From positions 496,001 through 560,000 of the forward strand of contig JAJFZO010000734.1 of the NCBI GenBank assembly GCA_021397835.1: a DNA stretch of 64,000 bases, written 5' to 3'. Below the pieces are notes generated by a model, which saw only the letters and a list, made by a program, of their open reading frames with translations, searched no databases and had not been told where the DNA came from. The stretch comes from Moringa oleifera. Its lineage: Eukaryota > Streptophyta > Magnoliopsida > Brassicales > Moringaceae. Shown in pieces: positions 38,201 to 50,609 of the stretch (positions are counted from its first letter, which is position 1; each line of letters begins with the position of its first letter). The position numbers were made by a program, and so were the translations under genes.

Positions 38201-40124
38201 TTCCAATTCTCTCAGATAAAGCAGGATAACTGCCATCAAGCTACCCTTTTAGAGCTAAAGCGAGACCAATACTATTAAGAAAAAGGAATAATAGCCTTTA
38301 TGCCTTGAGCCTTGAACCTTGAGCTAAATCATTAACCTCGCGCCTGGTTTGATTAGGAAACTGCCACATTTCATCTTAAAAAGGATCTAACTCTTTCTTT
38401 CGAGCTTAGCCAAACTACTTGGCTTAGGTCAATTCACTCTTTCTTTATCGCAAGCAAATAGCCAAAAGAGATAATGAAAGAGCACCTTTTTCTTTTGTTC
38501 CTGAAAACATCTGCAGAGTAGTTATTATAAAAAGACTAGCATCTCTAACACGAAAAGCAAGCAAAGACCTTCTTTTTGGTTTGATGGCCTCTTTCCTTTA
38601 GAAAAGCAAAAGTAGAATCAGAATCTAACTCTTGGACATGGGATCTTGCTTAAAGAAATTTCCATTTAGCTGGGGAAGTCTCAAAAAGCATTCCACTAGC
38701 ACTCATCCTTTGTTTAATCGGCACTTAGCCCTTCTCTTTTTACTCCAAGAGCTGAAATAACCTCTATTCCTTCAACAGCAATTAGGCCTTTTTCTAATCC
38801 TACTGCTCTTTTCCTAAGAGATGAAGAAAAAGCAACCGACTTGGCTTACTTTGATTACGTTGTTCTTCCCATTTTGAAAGAAGAAGTAGCCCCATCGATG
38901 ACAACAAATTCAATAGCTAAGGATCTTACTAACAATGAAACTCCTAACCTTAAATCGTATAACTGGGGATGAGCTCCTCCCTTTCCTTCTGGCCATTGAA
39001 AGCATGAAAATTATAGCTTCATCTTTGGATCCATTCAAAAAAGCATTTCCTTAATCTAATGCCATGCCCTAAGTCTTAATCTCCTAATGCCCATACTCCA
39101 ATAGCTAAATAGATGGCATCATTTTTTCCCCCTCAAGCCTTCAATATTAGATTCTTCCTCTCGAGTTCCTTCACTTAGAGTAATGAATCCAATGAAAGTT
39201 GAAGAATAAGAAGAAGGTATGAAAGCTAGGCTAATACCCAGTTGGATTAAGCAAACCACCTCGCTTAGTGTACCTTCCCTGGATTAGTCTTTCTTGCCTT
39301 CCTTTTTCACTGTAAGGCTCACTTTCTTAGATATGGTCGAATTCTCATTCTAAGGTCTCATCCTTTAAGCATTCACTAAGCCACCTAAGACTCATAATTA
39401 CACCGATCGAAGTGGCTTGTTCTAGTAAGGATTATTTCATGATTTGCAAATGACCAGACAACTGCTGCATGATCATATTAAGAACTTAGTCGTGATCTTT
39501 CTCTAAGTATGAAAGCAGTGGGTCCATGTGTAAAAGGTGTCCCCCTTAATACAGCTTTGACATTGCTCCCTATGGGAAAGATTTCACTAGTTAATCATGC
39601 TAATGTCTTTCTTCATCAAACTCATCTGTGACTCTGACATTTGACTCAACATGCACCAAAGGTTTACCCTTGATCATCTTACTTTCATTGTCCAGTCCGA
39701 ACTTGGAGCATCTGTTGCCCCTTTAATTCACTAATAGCAGAAATTAAAAGACAGAGTCAGTCTACATATTCTTGAAAGTCTTTTTTGACTCAAATGAAGA
39801 TCAAAGGCTTAGCTGGCTTGGGTTGTTGTCTCAGCACATGTCAACCCTTATGTGCCCAGTGAGTAGGTTAAGGGACTTTATGTTGCTACTTGCCTTTATC
39901 TTCTAGTCTGCCAATTAAACTTGCGCATGCACATCTAGTGCAATGCCTTGGAAGCAAGCTACCTTGACCATCTTTCGATGTTTAAAATATTTTACTAATT
40001 AAAGGCTGTAGGGGTGGATTGCTTTACATTTAGCCACGCCACAATAACCTCAAAGCAATCTTCTTTTGCTTACGGGACAAGATCTAACAGACAATTGCTA
40101 ACTTTGAATAACCAACCCAACAAT
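35282..40124. other. Gene-poor stretch beside the ccmFn relic
   Basis: No gene was recognised apart from the unassigned 76-codon frame at 35,485-35,715. The sequence is rich in CTTTC/GAAAG words as in plant mitochondrial spacers, and being next to the ccmFn relic makes a NUMT spacer the likely reading. Two short related blocks containing TTTTCACTCTTAA(C/T)CCTAAC lie near 36,137 and 36,287. Confidence 0.45.
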
Positions 40125-41825
40125 AAGTTTGATTTTTTCATAACATAATAGGGTGGGGTTTCTTGCGAGCTGAGTGACATAGGCATACAAGAATACTTCA
40201 TGTCACAACCATCACCTTTTTATAGGTTCTACAAACCAATGCCTGTTGCTTCATCTAGGACAAAAGAATTATAGATATGCTGGTCATTAGAAGGAAAAAT
40301 TGCCATAAAAAGATTTCTTATGTATCGTCTGCTACAAAACTTTTGAATGGGAGCTAGCAATCCGAACCATATCGAAAAGGTTCCTAAGACATAGAATAGA
40401 AAATTCATAACATTAGGAAACTAAAGTCCAAGAATGAAGAGGGGGTAGAATTACTGAATGAATACCAGCTATGGCTACTATCCAAGGCATAAAACAAGCA
40501 TTTTTTACGAGATCCAGAAACCACCAACCACTCCGACCTAATTCATGATGAGCCCATCAAATTCCTAGCAAGATGCCTATGGTTAAAAACCACCAACATG
40601 TCAAGATCAAAATTCAAATTGGATCTTGGTCCTGGTCAGAGACCACTATATTCGCGCTAGCCATCCAACAAAGAAGCAAAGTAGTAGTATTTTTCTTTCC
40701 ATTACAAATGACGTACTTCGCCTGCTCCCTCCGCATGTCCATTAACGCTCTTTTCCAAACCGAAAAGAAGGCAAAAAAGCCATGCTGAAGTAGTATGAGT
40801 GGGCTTTTATTATTATGTAATAATAGAGTAGGGTAAGGGTTAAAAGCTCGCTATTTATATGGGATCCGAGTATCCAGCTGATTGGAGCAGTGTTCCTTTT
40901 CTTTTGACAACATCCTTCCATAATGGCGACAAGTGGCATAATCCCATTCATCATTTTTGATTTATATAAGCCAAAACCCATACTAGTGGCGATATCCCCA
41001 GCATAAATGTAATAAAGATGTATGGTTGATATAGGATCTTATGAAATAGGATGTGATTCTACAACTAGTTTAGTACAGGTGAAGAAATTTAGAACAAAAG
41101 GATCGAAACTCACCGATAGGAGAAGAGAGAAAAATAAAGCAATGCCAAGAGCTTCATCAATTCGCTGTTCATCGATAGACGAAGCTCTATCTTTATCATA
41201 TCAAGGCAGATGCAACAATAGATAAGTCTTTTTTCCTTTTCACGAACACAAGAATATCTAGTGTCCAAAGGAACAAAGCTCATTTTCCTTTTAGGATAAA
41301 GCAACACACAATAAAGGCTGGTCCATCAAAAGTTTGGTTCCTTCACGAACAAAGTTCAAAATCAATAATGGTTTGTAAAACAAAGGGAGTGTATAACTGG
41401 GGTGCAACCCTACTTTTTTACTCATAAGGAATGAGAGCGAGAGAATGGAATTCTTCATAAAGTTTGAGAAAAAAATAAAAAAGTTTCTCTATGACCTCTT
41501 TATTTTAAGACATTATGCCTTTGGGGTCGACCACGATAACAAAGAAAAAATTCATAAAAATTTAGGATCTAACACCATAATAAAATATTACCCTCATGAT
41601 TGGACCATGTCCTTGAGATTTGGAAAAAGAAATGTGCATTAACGATTAATACATTGTAATTGGATAAGTTATTAGGAATATGACGGAACAGAAGACCAAG
41701 GAAAAAAAAATAATGCACTAAATTACAGGTGCTATACCAAACACTAGTGGTTCTTTCTTGGTACAAGTGAATGCAACGAAAAGACCCAAAAATAATGAGT
41801 AACAAAATAATTCATATATTGACGT
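40125..41825 (-). pseudogene. ccmFn: ccmFn pseudogene (cytochrome c maturation factor) of mitochondrial origin
   Basis: In plant mitochondria CcmFn is a membrane protein of the haem lyase step of cytochrome c maturation (system I). The decayed copy can be followed over nearly its full length on the minus strand in several frames. The N-terminal SIYELF block starts at 41,822. Then come HIPNNLSNYNV and QISRTWSNHEG (about 41,700-41,570), a PKRKMSFVPLD block (about 41,300), MGFGLYKSKMMNGI (about 40,980), an SDQDQ-like stretch near 40,640, a tryptophan-rich WW-FW haem-handling region (about 40,590-40,500), and the tail MKQQALVCRTYKK (about 40,240) and HSAR/MLWKN-like end. The WW-FW and tail blocks carry stops, and frames shift repeatedly. 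The codon at the start position is ACG (41,825-41,823) instead of ATG. It cannot make a protein. Order and spacing match the undivided ccmFn of most angiosperms rather than the split Brassicaceae form. Confidence 0.92.
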
Positions 41826-42670
41826 TTCGTGCTCATTTTCAAAATTTTGCTTCGTTATTCCTATCATCTGATAATGACAAGATGAACCATAAGAAAGACG
41901 GCAAGATTCAAACCTATTACTAGCCTGACCCTAACTTGTTGTGTTGGTTGGCTGACTTAGCCCCCCGCGTCACCATTTTACTCGAAAGAGATGTCCGCAC
42001 TACCTAGCGCGTAACCTTGTCACCCTTACCCCTCTTCTAGTTATGCCATTATTAATCGCGGCCTCGAACTGGTCGCCCCTCATCCAATAAGAATGATTAT
42101 CTATATGATTAAAGAAAGACCAACTTACTTACTTTTCGAGCGCTAGTTTCACGATCTTGACCAATAACTTGTTAGGAGTGGAGGCATCCAAGCTTGCCTA
42201 ACATTTGAAAAGGGCTTTGACGTAGAACATTTTCTGAGGGAGATGTAGTTTCCAGGTTGGATTTTTTTATATTAAATAGGACTAGTTAGGTAATAACGGT
42301 GGTGAAATCTAACCTTTGCATCGATGTTTAACAGGATGGCTTGCTTGAGTGTCAAAACCAAGTGGTGGTTCTTTCTTTTTCCTTAGCTTATCAAATCAAC
42401 ATATGCCTATTCTCCTTTGATGACTCCCAATAGAGAAAGCTTAAATTTGTTGATGAAGATTGGAAGAAAGTTGGGGATGGACATAGATCTTTTCACCTAG
42501 CCGAAGTGTTAAAAATAAAGTTATGGTTTTTTATTTTTTTATTGCCCTATCACTAGAAGCAATCTTCACCGGCATAAGGATCTTCTCACAGTAACCTTCA
42601 GTAAGATAGAACTAGACAATGAGTTTACGAAGGCTTCAAGTAATATGAGAAGGGCTAATCACCATATTGC
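41826..42670. other. Region upstream of the ccmFn relic; no gene recognised
   Basis: The part at about 41,900-42,080 is GC-richer than its surroundings (words such as CCCCCCGCGTCACC and GCGGCCTCGAAC) and may be a less decayed mitochondrial flank. No tRNA or rRNA fold is evident to me. The CACTA element begins at the right edge. Confidence 0.45.
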
Positions 42671-44329
42671 CACTATTACAAATAAAAGATTTAATGATAG
42701 TTAAAAAGGGCTTTAATGATAATAAGGAGGGGAGAGTTTTAATTAATGATATTTCTTGAAAACTATCATTAAAACATCCTTTTAATGCCTTCTTTTAAAA
42801 CTGGCATTAAAAGGGAGTCTTTAAGGACTATTTTAAGAGAACTATCATTAAAAAGGGAAGGCCTTTAATGATAGTTCTTTTAAAAATTGCCATTAAAGGC
42901 CTTCCTTTTAACGATAATTTTAAAATAACTGTCATTAAAAGATAGTGCCTTTAATGTTAGATTTCAATGAACAGTCCATTAAAAGAATTTTTTTTAAATA
43001 ATTTTGATATATAAGAAATTCCTACATATAAATTATCCAAAACCTGCATATATAAAATTCTTCATCTCTTCCACATCAACCACATATCTTTATCTTGCAT
43101 ACATTAACATAATTCAATACTGACACTTCAATGAAATAACTTTTTCTTTCAATAGTCTTCAATATCATTCTCACTTAAACCATCATTGCTTCTTTCATGT
43201 GTGAAAACATTTCAACATAGTCCAATCTAAAAAGTAATGAAAGATGAAGAAAAAAAAACTTGATGTCATAACTAAACTGTATATGTACAATACATATTAT
43301 CATACACAATCCTAAAAATTCAGCTATGTAAATTCAATAATGTTCATGTCTACAAAAATCTTTAAGGTTCAACTTTTTAATATGGCACTCCAAAGAAACT
43401 ATTCAACATCCTTTCTAACTTTATCAGTATCTGATTGAGTGTAAATATCTATATTCACTAACTACATTAATTTAAAAAAAAATAGTTAGTCCACTTAAAA
43501 CTCCTAGTAAGCACATCAATTACCAAAGTAATTACATAAGAAAATGCTTAAAAACTTACTATTTTCGCATATGGGATATTTTTGTCACGTTTGTCAATAA
43601 TGTCCCCTTAAAAATTTCATAACATAATATTCACACTTAGTATTTGAAGGTTAATATGGACACTACATTAAAAATTTTTAATTGTTATATTTTGTAAAAT
43701 AAATAAAACTAACATCATATATTAGTTTAAATATATATAACTTAGCAAAAATACTCATAGGAATGCACCAATAACTTGATTCATTGATAACTTGAAATAA
43801 TTTAAAAGAGTTGTCAATATAAAATAATCAATATTCTTAAGAGTAAAAAATAATAAATGCTAATATAAATTAAAATATTTTCACTTATGTGGACATCAGT
43901 TGATCTACTTCTTGATGAAAATCATGGTTCAAAGGATCAAAATGTTGTACACAAAAGTACGAGGCTCGACAACCATCAACATCCAGTGATGCTTACATTA
44001 TTAAAAAATAAATGTAAAAAACTTACCTTAAGTTATCCAAAAATATCACTATTCTTTTGTAACATAGATCTATCATTCTATTGGTAAGGTGACAAACTTG
44101 GGTGTTTGTACTCATAGTATGATAGATTGATCAGCAAATACAAAATATTTCTCAAAGCCAAGTACAACTAAATCTGTATAAAGTTACTCAAATAATAAAA
44201 AGAGTAAAAAAACATAAATATGATACAGTCAAACAATAATAAACCAAATAAAAATTCAAACAACATACGTACACAATTATATTAGACATTTATGTATAAA
44301 TTACATGTAACTAAAATTCTAATAAATTA

Positions 44330-44970
44330 ATTGACATTTTTAATTAATATATATTTAACTAAATTAGCATACGATTAATTAATTAGCTAAATAACAAATT
44401 ATCAGTTAGTATATAATTAAATTAATGATATGTAATAAATAAAAAATTAATTAAAATTTAAGTAAATAATTTATAATTAATTAGTTAATTAATACATAGT
44501 CAATTAATTAACATTAATTAATTATTTTACAAGCACTAACAAATTAATTAAAATTTAAATAAAATTTAAGTATTTAGTTTAAAGGCATCAAATTAATTAA
44601 TTAAAATTTGAATGAATGATTAATAGCTTATTAGTTAATTAATACATAATTAATCAGTTAATATCTAATTAATTCTTTTACAAGCACTAGTAAATTAATT
44701 AAAATTTAAATAACATTTAATTATTTGCTTTACAAGCATCAAATTAATAATTAAAATTTAAATTGATGATTAATAACTAATTAGTTAATTAATATATAAT
44801 CAATATTTGATTAACATCTAATTAATTACTTTACAAACATCTAACTAGCTAATAAATTAATTAAAATTTAGATAATATTTAATTATTTACTATATAATCA
44901 TCTGATTAATTAATTATCTATTTAAAATTTAACTAATATTAAATTAAGTTAATTACAAAATCAATATAAA
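44330..44970. repeat. AT-rich degenerate array inside the second CACTA element
   Basis: The block repeats words such as AAATTAATTAAAATTTAAAT, TTAGTTAATTAATA and TTTACAAGCA(T/C)(C/T) at roughly 115-130 bp spacing. Read on the minus strand it resembles the AT-rich array of the first CACTA family (TTAATTAAATTTT, GTTAGATGTTAATTA), which suggests a shared design or distant common origin. Confidence 0.65.
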
Positions 44971-45359
44971 TTTTACAAAATATACCAATTAATCTTACCT
45001 AGTAAAATTTATTCAAACATAAATTGATCAAACTATAAATTCATCTAACTAATATCTACTTCATCAAAATATAAATTTATCTAACTAACATTTACTTAAT
45101 TCATCAATTAATATAAAAATCTTAAAAATTATCAAACAATAAATTCATCAATATATACTCATTCATACCTAATATTCATCCAAATGTACTTACAAAAAAA
45201 CCTAAATTTTACTAATAAAAATTCATTAAACATACCTGATGAAGCAAATCGCAAAATAATATACATTCTCAATTTATTCTTCAAATCAAAACCAATGAAA
45301 TAATTATGAAAAAAACTTTCGTAAAAAAATTTCGAATCTACCAAAATACTTTCATGTCT

Positions 45360-45500
45360 AAATGCCAAAGATGAAGAACAAATAAAGAGGGAGGAGGGGG
45401 GGGGGGTTTGGCTTCGCCTTGTGGAGATTAAGACAAATGGGAGAGGTAGGAGCAAGGAGAGAAAAATGGAGAGCAAGAGATGTGTGTACGGGCCGGGTGG
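45360..45500 (-). other. Leader-like purine/pyrimidine tract in the second CACTA element
   Basis: The plus strand reads as GGAGG/GAGAG-rich with a run of about 13 G's near 45,394; the minus strand is therefore CT-rich. It lies between the subterminal repeats and the AT-rich array, the same place as the CT-rich stretch of the first CACTA family. The minus-strand 105-codon frame crossing it is low-complexity at its N-terminus and has no motif. Confidence 0.4.
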
Positions 45501-45881
45501 CTATTTCTCCAAAAGTGGCTACTATTACTTTTAGAGGAGAAGATGATAGCTAGGTTAAAAGGCTTAGTGAAAGCCTTTAGTGGTAGTTCTAGCAGAATTA
45601 TCATTAAAGGCTGTGTAGTTTAAGCCTTTAACGACAGTTCTTGTGGAACTTTCATTTAAGGCTTTAATCTTTTAAGCATTTAACATCAGTTCTCATGGCA
45701 ATTGACATTAAATGTAACCTTTTAATGTCACTTAATGGTAACTGACGTTAAAAGTGTGACAAATCCCACTTTTAATGTCAGTTTTAGAAGAACTAACATT
45801 AAAAATTATTAATGATGCTTTTAATGACAGTGAACTGTCATTAAATTACTGTTACTTATTATAATTTTTATAATAGTGTGC

Positions 45882-46879
45882 TTTAGAATAGGTTAATCGT
45901 TAGAGACAAGAACGAGTGAATCTAGTTTAGAGAGCATGCCTTACTAAAAAAAGGAGCATAGAGTTTCTAAGTGAAGATAAGCGCAACTATCTATTTCATA
46001 TTCTCCTTGCTAGCAAGGCCGGTCCACTATAAAGCCTACCCATTAAAAGTCCTTGAGAACGAGAAAGTTGACCAAATGGCTATTCCATAACTGACTCTTA
46101 TTGTTGAATCGAGGGGTTTGGCGTATATTAGGCTCTAAAAGAGTTTTCTTCGAGCTAGTAATCTTTTTATCTTTTTGGGTTACATGCCTAAAGCAACGTT
46201 ATTTTTGCATTGAGATGAATTGATCTTCACTATTATGCTTCTTTCTTGTACTAGTTGATGTTACGACTATGCCTAATATGAGTTTGCTCCTGCCCTAGAT
46301 AGCTTTAAGGTTCTCGTCGATCGATTATAGAGGGTTTAATCGTTGAACTTGCTTATGCTCCCTTTGATCGAGTGCTATTTCTATAAAAAAGATTAAGTGG
46401 GAAAAACTAGAATTGGATCCAATTGAGATTGCCTCGGCTTTTTAGGCACATGAGGAAGCGATCTAACCTCTTTTCAATCGAAATCCCAATCAAAGGCAAG
46501 TTCTACCAAGGCCAGGATTTGAAAGAGAAAATTCACCTGTCGAAATTCCAAGTGACATTCTTCCTTCAGAGTCTAAAGTTGAATGACTTCCTTTATCGTG
46601 ATACTGTGGGTTTGAGCATGTTAACCAGTTGTGTCCATATTGGCTGAACCTAAAAAATTTCTTTTGTCATGTCCTTTCCCCATTAGAGGCTTGCTTCTTT
46701 AGATGACCCACATGCTTACCATTATTTAGCGGTAATACAACAAGCTTTCTGACATCTTAAGGCACATTTCAATTAGACTTATCATTAACTAGATAGATTA
46801 GCTTAGTGTATGCTGTTACTAAGTGCTCTTGCTTATAATAGTTAGAGCAAAAGGTTATAAAATCAATGTTATATTCCCT
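45882..46879. other. No recognised gene between CACTA and MULE elements
   Basis: A 74-codon plus-strand frame at 46,423-46,647 has a basic composition but no family I know. The rest shows short interrupted frames and mitochondrial-like spacer texture. Confidence 0.45.
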
Positions 46880-49850
46880 GTAAAAAAATGAAAAATGACA
46901 AAGTTACCAAAACAAAAATGAAAAATAAGAATATATTATTAAGAACAATAAATGTCACATAGATGCTGCTAGTGCATGTGCACATAACTACAAATACATT
47001 CCAATCAATGTTAAAAGCCATCATTTGTAATGAAATTTTTTATCTTTCATTCATCAAAGAGTGGACCCATTCAGTTAATTGTGCTTTCCAAATTTAGCTT
47101 TCTCATGCCTATCATAAAATCAACGTTTTATTATATCTCTAATAAATTCCAATAAAGCCAAGATGGGCAACCTGCGGGCAAATCAAAGGCGTGAATTCAA
47201 GCTTTCAACAATATGAGTGGTCATGAGTTGGTATCATTTTCGAGGGCAATACACATGTGACCATTTCCTCGGATCTCCCTTCATGATATATTCAAATGCT
47301 TGAGGGTGATTAGCTTGCAATTCAATCATTAATTGACTAAATTCAGACTCTTAATATGCCCTTGCTACACTGTAAAATATCTTAGAAACTTCTTCCCTCT
47401 TGAATTTATTCCTTATATTTTGGGTCATATGCCAAGAACATAACCTATGACAAAAATCGGGGAAAACCTTTACAATGGCCTTTGCAATACTAGCATGATG
47501 ATTCGATATAATAACCAAGTCATCAACATGACCAATAGCCTTCTTCAGTTGCTCCAAAAACCACTCCCAAGCCTTATAATTTTTCGAGCTACCGTAACCA
47601 AATGCTAGTGGGTATATCTATTCATTTTCATCCTTGCACACTACTACAAAAATAACACCATGGAATCTTTCTTTTAAGTGAGTGGCATCGATAGCAATAA
47701 CTAATCTAATCACTGAATGGAACCCCCTTAATGATTGTCCGAGAGCTACAAAAAAATACTTAAATCGATTAGTCTCATCTTTAATGCATATGTAAGCCTT
47801 AGTTCTTAGACTAACTATTTGTAATATGTGATTATATGATGGTAATTGTTGGTATGACTCAACTAGGTCAGCATAAGTAAGAGACAATGCGTATTCTTTA
47901 GCTTTCTAAGCTTTGCTATATAAAATTTGTATACCATATTGTTCTTTCATGTCACCTATGATATCTTTTGGCTTAATAATTCTAGCATTAGTGGATAACT
48001 ATTGAATAATAATTTCTTCAATAATGTTAAAACTTGCTTGTCGATGTTGTCGATGCAACTCCTTCATTATGCCAGTGTGTGTCAAATCAAAATGTCTAAT
48101 TTGAAAGAATTGTCCTTGTGCAACTTTCATAGCATCGACCTTCTATGCATAATTTTCTTTTCTACAAGCAATCTTAAATATTGATTTGTTAGATCTAGTG
48201 ACTCTAAATTCAAAGTTTTCAATCAATGCATACATACGCAAAAATTGCTTCAACTCTTTCTTATTTAGGAAAAATTGACCTTTAGTAAAGGTGTCAATCA
48301 GAGTCACTGATTCCATAGTAAGAACCAGAACAATACTATATAATTCAATACCTAACTCACTATACCTCTTATTAATACCATTACTTATATTGTTGTGTGC
48401 TTGAGCGCATGCAGGTGGTATATAAGGTGGGATTGAATATGGTACAGAAGGCAAGTTCTCATCATCAAGCTCAACTTCTATAATGGGTTCAAATTGCTTT
48501 TCTTCGATAGGTTGAGTGGGCTCAATTTTTGGGATTGGATACTCACACACAACATCATAGTCCATCGACTCATCCAAGTCAATCTCATCAATATTCTAAG
48601 TATTAGGAGGAGTCTCATTATGGAATATTGGTTTTGTGCCTAAATTTTTACCTTGAACAATTGGATGGGCTTGAAATTAGGGATTACATCAAGAACCTCA
48701 TTGCTTCCAATACAAAATTCAACTAATTGATTCATTTTGAATTCTACATTCACATACACCATATGTGTTCTCAATATCACGTTGCTCCACCAAATCCATA
48801 ATTATATGAGGTACTATGTTATCACCATACAACATGAACTCAATATCGTCATCATTCATTAACTCAATTTTTATGGTAGTTTCCTCAGATCTCGCTATGG
48901 TGTGCAGTATAATATCATAGTTAGAGAAATTAATATCAATGCAAGATTTAACTAAACCTAATAACTGTGCATGTGTCAAACTCTTTCAAACAACATAACC
49001 TTGAGTTTTGATAGTACTACCAATATACTCAAAACTTCCTCTTAAGTCGGACCACTCACCATTCCAAGTTACAATAACACGCATTTTGCCATGACCATGA
49101 AAATATTTTAGAAAAGAAGCGACATTTTCAGAAAAAAAGAACAAAACTAAAGTTTAGTAAATAAATAACGATTTAGATAAATAAGCAATGATATTACCTT
49201 ATGTATCAATTTTATTAAAGAAACATTAATTTGTGAATAAAATCATGATGGTTCAGAAGATGATATCAAATCGGTAGCTAAGTCACGATTTAATCAAATA
49301 TAGCACGGTTCTTTGTTCATGTTACGATATGTATGATACAACACGATTATTCTTTTAAAACAAATAAAATCTTCGCATTATTAAGATACATTATCTTTCA
49401 AATACATACTTGTTAGTCTCTTGACCCACCCGAACACTTTTTTCTTTTGAAGAACAATGTGATACTAAAAACACGAGCTTAGTTGTGTTGATCTTAGATA
49501 CAATATGAAGAGAATTAGCCAAAATCAATTGATAATTGCTTTTTATTCCTTTTCTAGCCTTTGTGTAGATAGATCCTAGATACAAACATGAAGAAAAAAT
49601 TTGCAGAAAGAGCCTGAAGACAAAGAGAGAGAGAGAGAAAGCTCAAAAAGCAAGAATATTAATATTATATGCATCAATTTTCTCATTTTTTAAATTTATT
49701 TACTTTTTAAGGGTATTATTGTCTTTAGTATGAGTATTTTGGTCTTTACAATACATTTATGTCTGAAAAACATAAAATTTAGTAAAGATGGTTTGTTTCA
49801 TAAAAAAAAAAAGACACAAGATGTCAATTTTGGCAATTTGTTTTATTTCT
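46880..49850 (-). mobile_element. MULE (Mutator-like) element, approximate limits
   Basis: The element is defined mainly by its transposase remnant. Candidate ends carry loosely matching AT-rich inverted sequence: AAAATGACAAAGTTACCAAAA near 46,890-46,912 on the plus strand and a related TTTTGGCAATTTG stretch near 49,830-49,845. A GGGTATTATTGTCTTTA stretch near 49,710 is typical of the inner part of plant MULE terminal repeats. I could not find a convincing 9-bp target duplication, so the limits are estimates. Confidence 0.45.
47045..49084 (-). pseudogene. MuDR-type MULE transposase pseudogene
   Basis: On the minus strand, blocks appear in the order of plant MULE transposases. The N-terminal TWNGEWSDLRGS block begins at an ATG at 49,084, with an in-frame TGA at 48,988-48,986. 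A MuDR DNA-binding-like domain (48,577-48,143) contains KGQFFLNKKELKQFLRMYA. Next is a linker containing KPKDIIGDMKEQYG (about 47,960). The catalytic domain (47,887-47,351) has IDATHLKERFHGV with the first Asp intact, YPLAFGY, and C-x2-H in CSWHM; the second expected Asp lies in IISNHH and is Asn. The C-terminal SEFSQLMIEL, KWSHVYC and LPILALLEFIRDI blocks run to about 47,050. There are roughly ten stops, several at Trp, Arg or Gln positions, plus at least one frameshift near 48,720. It is inactive but nearly complete. The SWIM zinc-finger end was not seen. Confidence 0.9.
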
Positions 49851-50349
49851 TAGTCTATAATTTATGAGTTGGACTAGGCCTGTACGTCTTTGTATGTGTG
49901 TGGTTGTTGAGCTGCTAGCTAGTTACTACCAAGTAGGACTATTATTTGATCATTTTCATGATTTGATGGGACCCATCTTTCTTTTGGGCTTTGAATTTGG
50001 ACAGATCTAGCAAGCCTTCTTAACATGTGTTGTTTGATGACTCAGTGCGTGGATGTCACCAGTCTATTGGCATAGACTTAGGCCTATTTCATAAGTGAGC
50101 AATCTTTGGCAGGCCTGAAGATTTAGTTAAAGGGAGTAAAGGCACCACAAGCCCATGTTACACAGGTCATGCACACTTCTTAAGGCCATTTTTTTAATTC
50201 TTCTTTTATTTATAACAATATGAAGAGAACACATTAGGCTTGGTCTTGGAACTCCATGCTAACACCATACTTAGAAAACCATAAAAGGACCAATCTTAAA
50301 ACATCATGCCATGGGTGCAGTCATGGCATACTAAAAAATAAAAAAGACA
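49851..50349. other. No recognised gene between the MULE and the tRNA relics
   Basis: Only short frames occur. The proximity to the mitochondrial tRNA relics suggests NUMT spacer. Confidence 0.4.
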
Positions 50350-50423
50350 TCAAGCCACAAGAATCGAACCTATGGCCCTCTATACCCAAAATAAATGTGT
50401 TGACGAAATTGCACTGCACCTTG
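50350..50423 (-). pseudogene. trnP-UGG: Mitochondrial-type tRNA-Pro(UGG) relic
   Basis: The minus strand matches the plant mitochondrial tRNA-Pro pattern over 74 nt. The anticodon loop is TTTGGGT with anticodon TGG (plus strand 50,386-50,388), and the T-arm reads GGTTCGATTC. Acceptor and D-arm pairing are disturbed by substitutions, so it is probably not functional. It is the first of three relics in the order P-F-S along the plus strand, all on the minus strand, as in the trnS-trnF-trnP cluster of angiosperm mitochondria. Confidence 0.85.
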
Positions 50424-50609
50424 TCTTACCCCTCAAAGCATATAAATCCACTCAATCGATGAATACTCGAACCAAACTTGCCCATCTTATTGGGCATAGG
50501 GGTGAGAACGAATCTGCCTCTTGCATTATGTGGCTTTTTGCCTTCTTTTTTTCACTTGAATTTAAAAATCCTACTCGCACCCGGCTACGTGTCATTTAGA
50601 CCCTTTGCC
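50424..50609. other. Spacer between trnP and trnF relics
   Basis: There are about 186 bp with no recognised gene. The GC-rich words CGCACCCGGCTACGTG near 50,576 suggest less decayed mitochondrial spacer. Confidence 0.5.

Larger units (their letters stand above)
42671..45878 (-). mobile_element. CACTA-type transposon, second family, 3.2 kb, non-autonomous
   Basis: The left end reads CACTATTACAAATAAAAG and the right end TTTTTATAATAGTG, so the terminal inverted repeats start CACTATTA(C/T)AAA. The element is flanked by TGC on both sides (42,668-42,670 and 45,879-45,881), the 3-bp target duplication of CACTA elements. About 330 bp at each end is packed with variants of TTTAATG(A/T)(C/T)AGTT in both orientations (subterminal repeats). 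Inside are an AT-rich array and a purine-rich stretch (plus strand) near 45,370-45,480, which mirrors the CT-rich leader then AT-rich order of the first family if read on the minus strand; hence the strand given. I see no transposase. Length is 3,208 bp. The intact ends and target duplication suggest that it is younger than the relics around it. Confidence 0.9.

Noticed and set aside
40573..41642. Plus-strand ORFs at 40,573-40,788, 41,022-41,225 and 41,445-41,642
   Set aside because: They lie opposite the ccmFn relic and have no features of their own; they are antisense shadows.
45159..45476. A 105-codon minus-strand ORF with a hydrophobic N-terminus inside the second CACTA element
   Set aside because: The start looks like a signal peptide but comes from the CT-rich tract; the rest is AT-rich and has no motif.
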